A stretch of 16,657 nt of DNA. Source: JBKPCD01 sp046727175 (GTDB lineage Bacteria; Acidobacteriota; Vicinamibacteria; Vicinamibacterales; 2-12-FULL-66-21). The DNA lies in the NCBI GenBank assembly GCA_046727175.1, contig JBKPCD010000264.1, forward strand, positions 1 through 16,657, given 5' to 3'. The notes under the pieces were generated by a model. It did not search any database and had not been told where the DNA came from. It saw nothing but the letters and a program-made list of their open reading frames with translations. The position numbers and the translations under genes are program-made. Within the stretch, counting starts at the first letter, position 1. Each line of letters starts with the position of its first letter. Shown here in pieces: positions 15,407 to 16,657 of this stretch.

Positions 15407-16208
15407 TCAGGCCTCCTCCTTCGGGATACGCTGGAAAGAGCAAGGATCCGACCAGAATGAATTGCGCACTTTCGAGCGCGGCCAAAGCCGTCTGGAATGA
15501 AGCACTTGGCGGCGGTTCTTTGCGCGCCGCCCGCCACCTGCCTCTGAATCGCCATTGTGCTGAGGTGAGCCAGCCAGAATCGTGATCGCGGTGCCAAATG
15601 GCTGCAACGCAGGAGCTAAGCGACCGTGATCTGTTCTGGCACCTTGCGGACACTCGCAAATCGCTCGCGGTTCACACGCGGGCAGCGCGCGCGGGGCTCG
15701 ATAGAGGAGTCGCTGTTCGTGAGGCGCTTTGAACAGCGAGATTCGTACCTTCCGGGCAATCTTCACCGCGTCACAGTCGAACGTCTGACCGAGATCAATG
15801 GAGCCGCGCGGCGGTCCGACCCGTGAATGCCTTCGTATCCAGCTGAATCATTCGATCGATCCCCTGCGGTAACGCGCCTCATCACATTGCAATCGGACTC
15901 GATCTTTGCCAGTTCGAGCTGGCTGACCCGTCTCGTCGCCTCCGCGGCGCCAGCGCAGTTTAACCTAGGGCAGTCAAGGTCGTGCCCAATGAGCGACGAG
16001 CGCGAGCGTCACGTTCCGTTGGCGAGGGGCATGGTTGTAACGAGGGTTGAGCAGCCGTGGATGCTGCGCGAACGGGTCATGCTAGCATTCGCCCGACGCG
16101 CCAGCTGTTATTGCAGGTGTCTTCGCCATGGGCCGCCCGTTCTTCTCCTCACCCCCTATCAAACCAACGAGGTCGCACATCGAGTGACGGAACGGCCGGA
16201 GGGTCGCC
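15407..16208. other. Region without a convincing intact gene
   Basis: These 802 bases lie between two divergently oriented genes (170-aa minus, sensor plus), so both promoters should be here; no sharp -35/-10 pair was seen. Open frames are short and Arg/Ser-rich. The only stretch with protein-like text is 15598-15826, listed separately. A small hairpin (GCCAG/CTGGC at 15908-15923) is present. Confidence 0.5.
15598..15826 (+). pseudogene. Possible frameshifted small gene (about 75 aa)
   Basis: From the ATG at 15598 the frame reads MAATQELSDRDLFWHLADTR and continues helical and protein-like to a TGA at 15730. One base out of frame, the text continues as EQRDSYLPGNLHRVTVERLT and so on to a stop at 15824-15826. 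Removing a single T near 15728-15730 joins the two into one frame of about 75 residues. Neither half matches a family I recognise, and the ribosome site is weak. It may be a decayed or mis-sequenced small gene, or chance. Confidence 0.25.
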
Positions 16209-16657
16209 ATGAAAGGTGCAACAGCGTTCTCATTCCCCCGAGCCACCTGGCGAGTCTTGTCGAGAACCTGGCGAACTGCTCTGCGGCTGCTATACAAGCG
16301 GACCATTCTCGTGCTGGCGGTCATGTTCTGCGTCGGATTGGCCGCCGTTCTCTGGCACCTCGTGAGGCTGTCGTCCACGCTCGTTGAAGCGTCGGCGTTA
16401 CAGGGAACCGCCCGGTATTCCGAAGCGCTGATGGAATTCCGCAGCCTTTACACATCCGAGGTCGTCGTCCGCGCGCAAGCACGCGGGATTGAAGTCACGC
16501 ATGACTACCGTACGAAACCTGGCGCGATTCCCCTGCCGGCGACCTTGAGCATAGAGCTTGGGAGGCGCATTGGGATGCAGGGTTCCGGCTTGCAGGTTCG
16601 GCTGTACAGCGACTACCCGTTTCCGTGGCGTGTGGACGGCGGCCCGAGAGATGCTTT
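16209..16657 (+). CDS. Membrane sensor protein with Tll0287/DUF3365-like domain, N-terminal part, runs off window
   Basis: The ATG at 16209 follows GGAGGG (16198-16203) by 5 nt, a strong ribosome site, and the frame stays open to the window end (149 residues). A basic N-terminus leads to one membrane segment at about 31-52 (RTILVLAVMFCVGLAAVLWHLV). An extracytoplasmic sensor stretch follows with FRSLYTSEVVVRAQARGIEVTHDY, KPGAIPLPATLSIELGRRIG and VRLYSDYPFPWR. These phrases match the Tll0287-like (DUF3365) domain, which in known proteins sits ahead of histidine kinase, PAS/GGDEF or adenylate/guanylate cyclase output domains. The output domain here lies beyond the window, so the enzyme class cannot be given. 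The domain may bind a heme or a small redox ligand; that is family inference. Confidence 0.85.
   Translation, partial: MKGATAFSFPRATWRVLSRTWRTALRLLYKRTILVLAVMFCVGLAAVLWHLVRLSSTLVEASALQGTARYSEALMEFRSLYTSEVVVRAQARGIEVTHDYRTKPGAIPLPATLSIELGRRIGMQGSGLQVRLYSDYPFPWRVDGGPRDA

Noticed and set aside
15827..16387. 186-residue plus-strand open frame
   Set aside because: It overlaps the well supported sensor gene at 16209 in another frame and has no domain or ribosome site.

Overview
The window looks like chromosomal DNA from a high-GC, Gram-negative-type soil or sediment bacterium. Acidobacteriota (Vicinamibacteria-like) is the best guess. This is inferred from gene content: a large SBBP-repeat surface protein, a secreted HAF-repeat protein, a decayed scrap of an ADOP-type (MacB-like) permease, a Tat-exported lactonase-fold propeller and a secreted sulfatase. 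No rRNA, tRNA, CRISPR array, integrase or transposase was seen, so the taxonomy rests on protein style only.

Layout. Positions 1-268 (minus) hold the N-terminus of a secreted sulfatase. It is divergent from a Tat-exported lactonase-family beta-propeller (444-1706, plus), and a small inverted-repeat element lies between them. A membrane hybrid histidine kinase with a fused receiver follows (1914-3872, plus). A minus-strand block then runs from 7668 down to 3916: a 902-residue cytoplasmic coiled-coil protein, a 240-residue unknown protein 14 nt downstream with its own strong ribosome binding site, and possibly a 68-residue protein. Positions 7669-8372 are decayed, non-coding-looking DNA that includes the permease remnant.

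Positions 8373-12969 (minus) encode one very large exported protein that is broken by a single-base frameshift near 11080. Its domains in order are signal peptide, DUF7948-like N-domain, SBBP repeats, an inserted BNR/Asp-box propeller, more SBBP repeats, four to five OmpL47-type Ig-like repeats and a FIMAH-like C-terminus. Upstream on the same strand are a secreted seven-repeat HAF protein (13151-14515) and a small secreted protein of unknown function (14894-15406). The region 15407-16208 has no convincing intact gene. A membrane sensor protein with a Tll0287/DUF3365-like domain starts at 16209 and runs off the window.

How the parts relate: most of the window codes for envelope or secreted proteins plus sensors, and no metabolic pathway is complete here. 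The least explained unit is the coiled-coil plus 240-residue gene pair, which is the best candidate for an undescribed system. The clearest anomalies are the lost arginine in the sulfatase activation motif and the frameshift in the giant surface protein.
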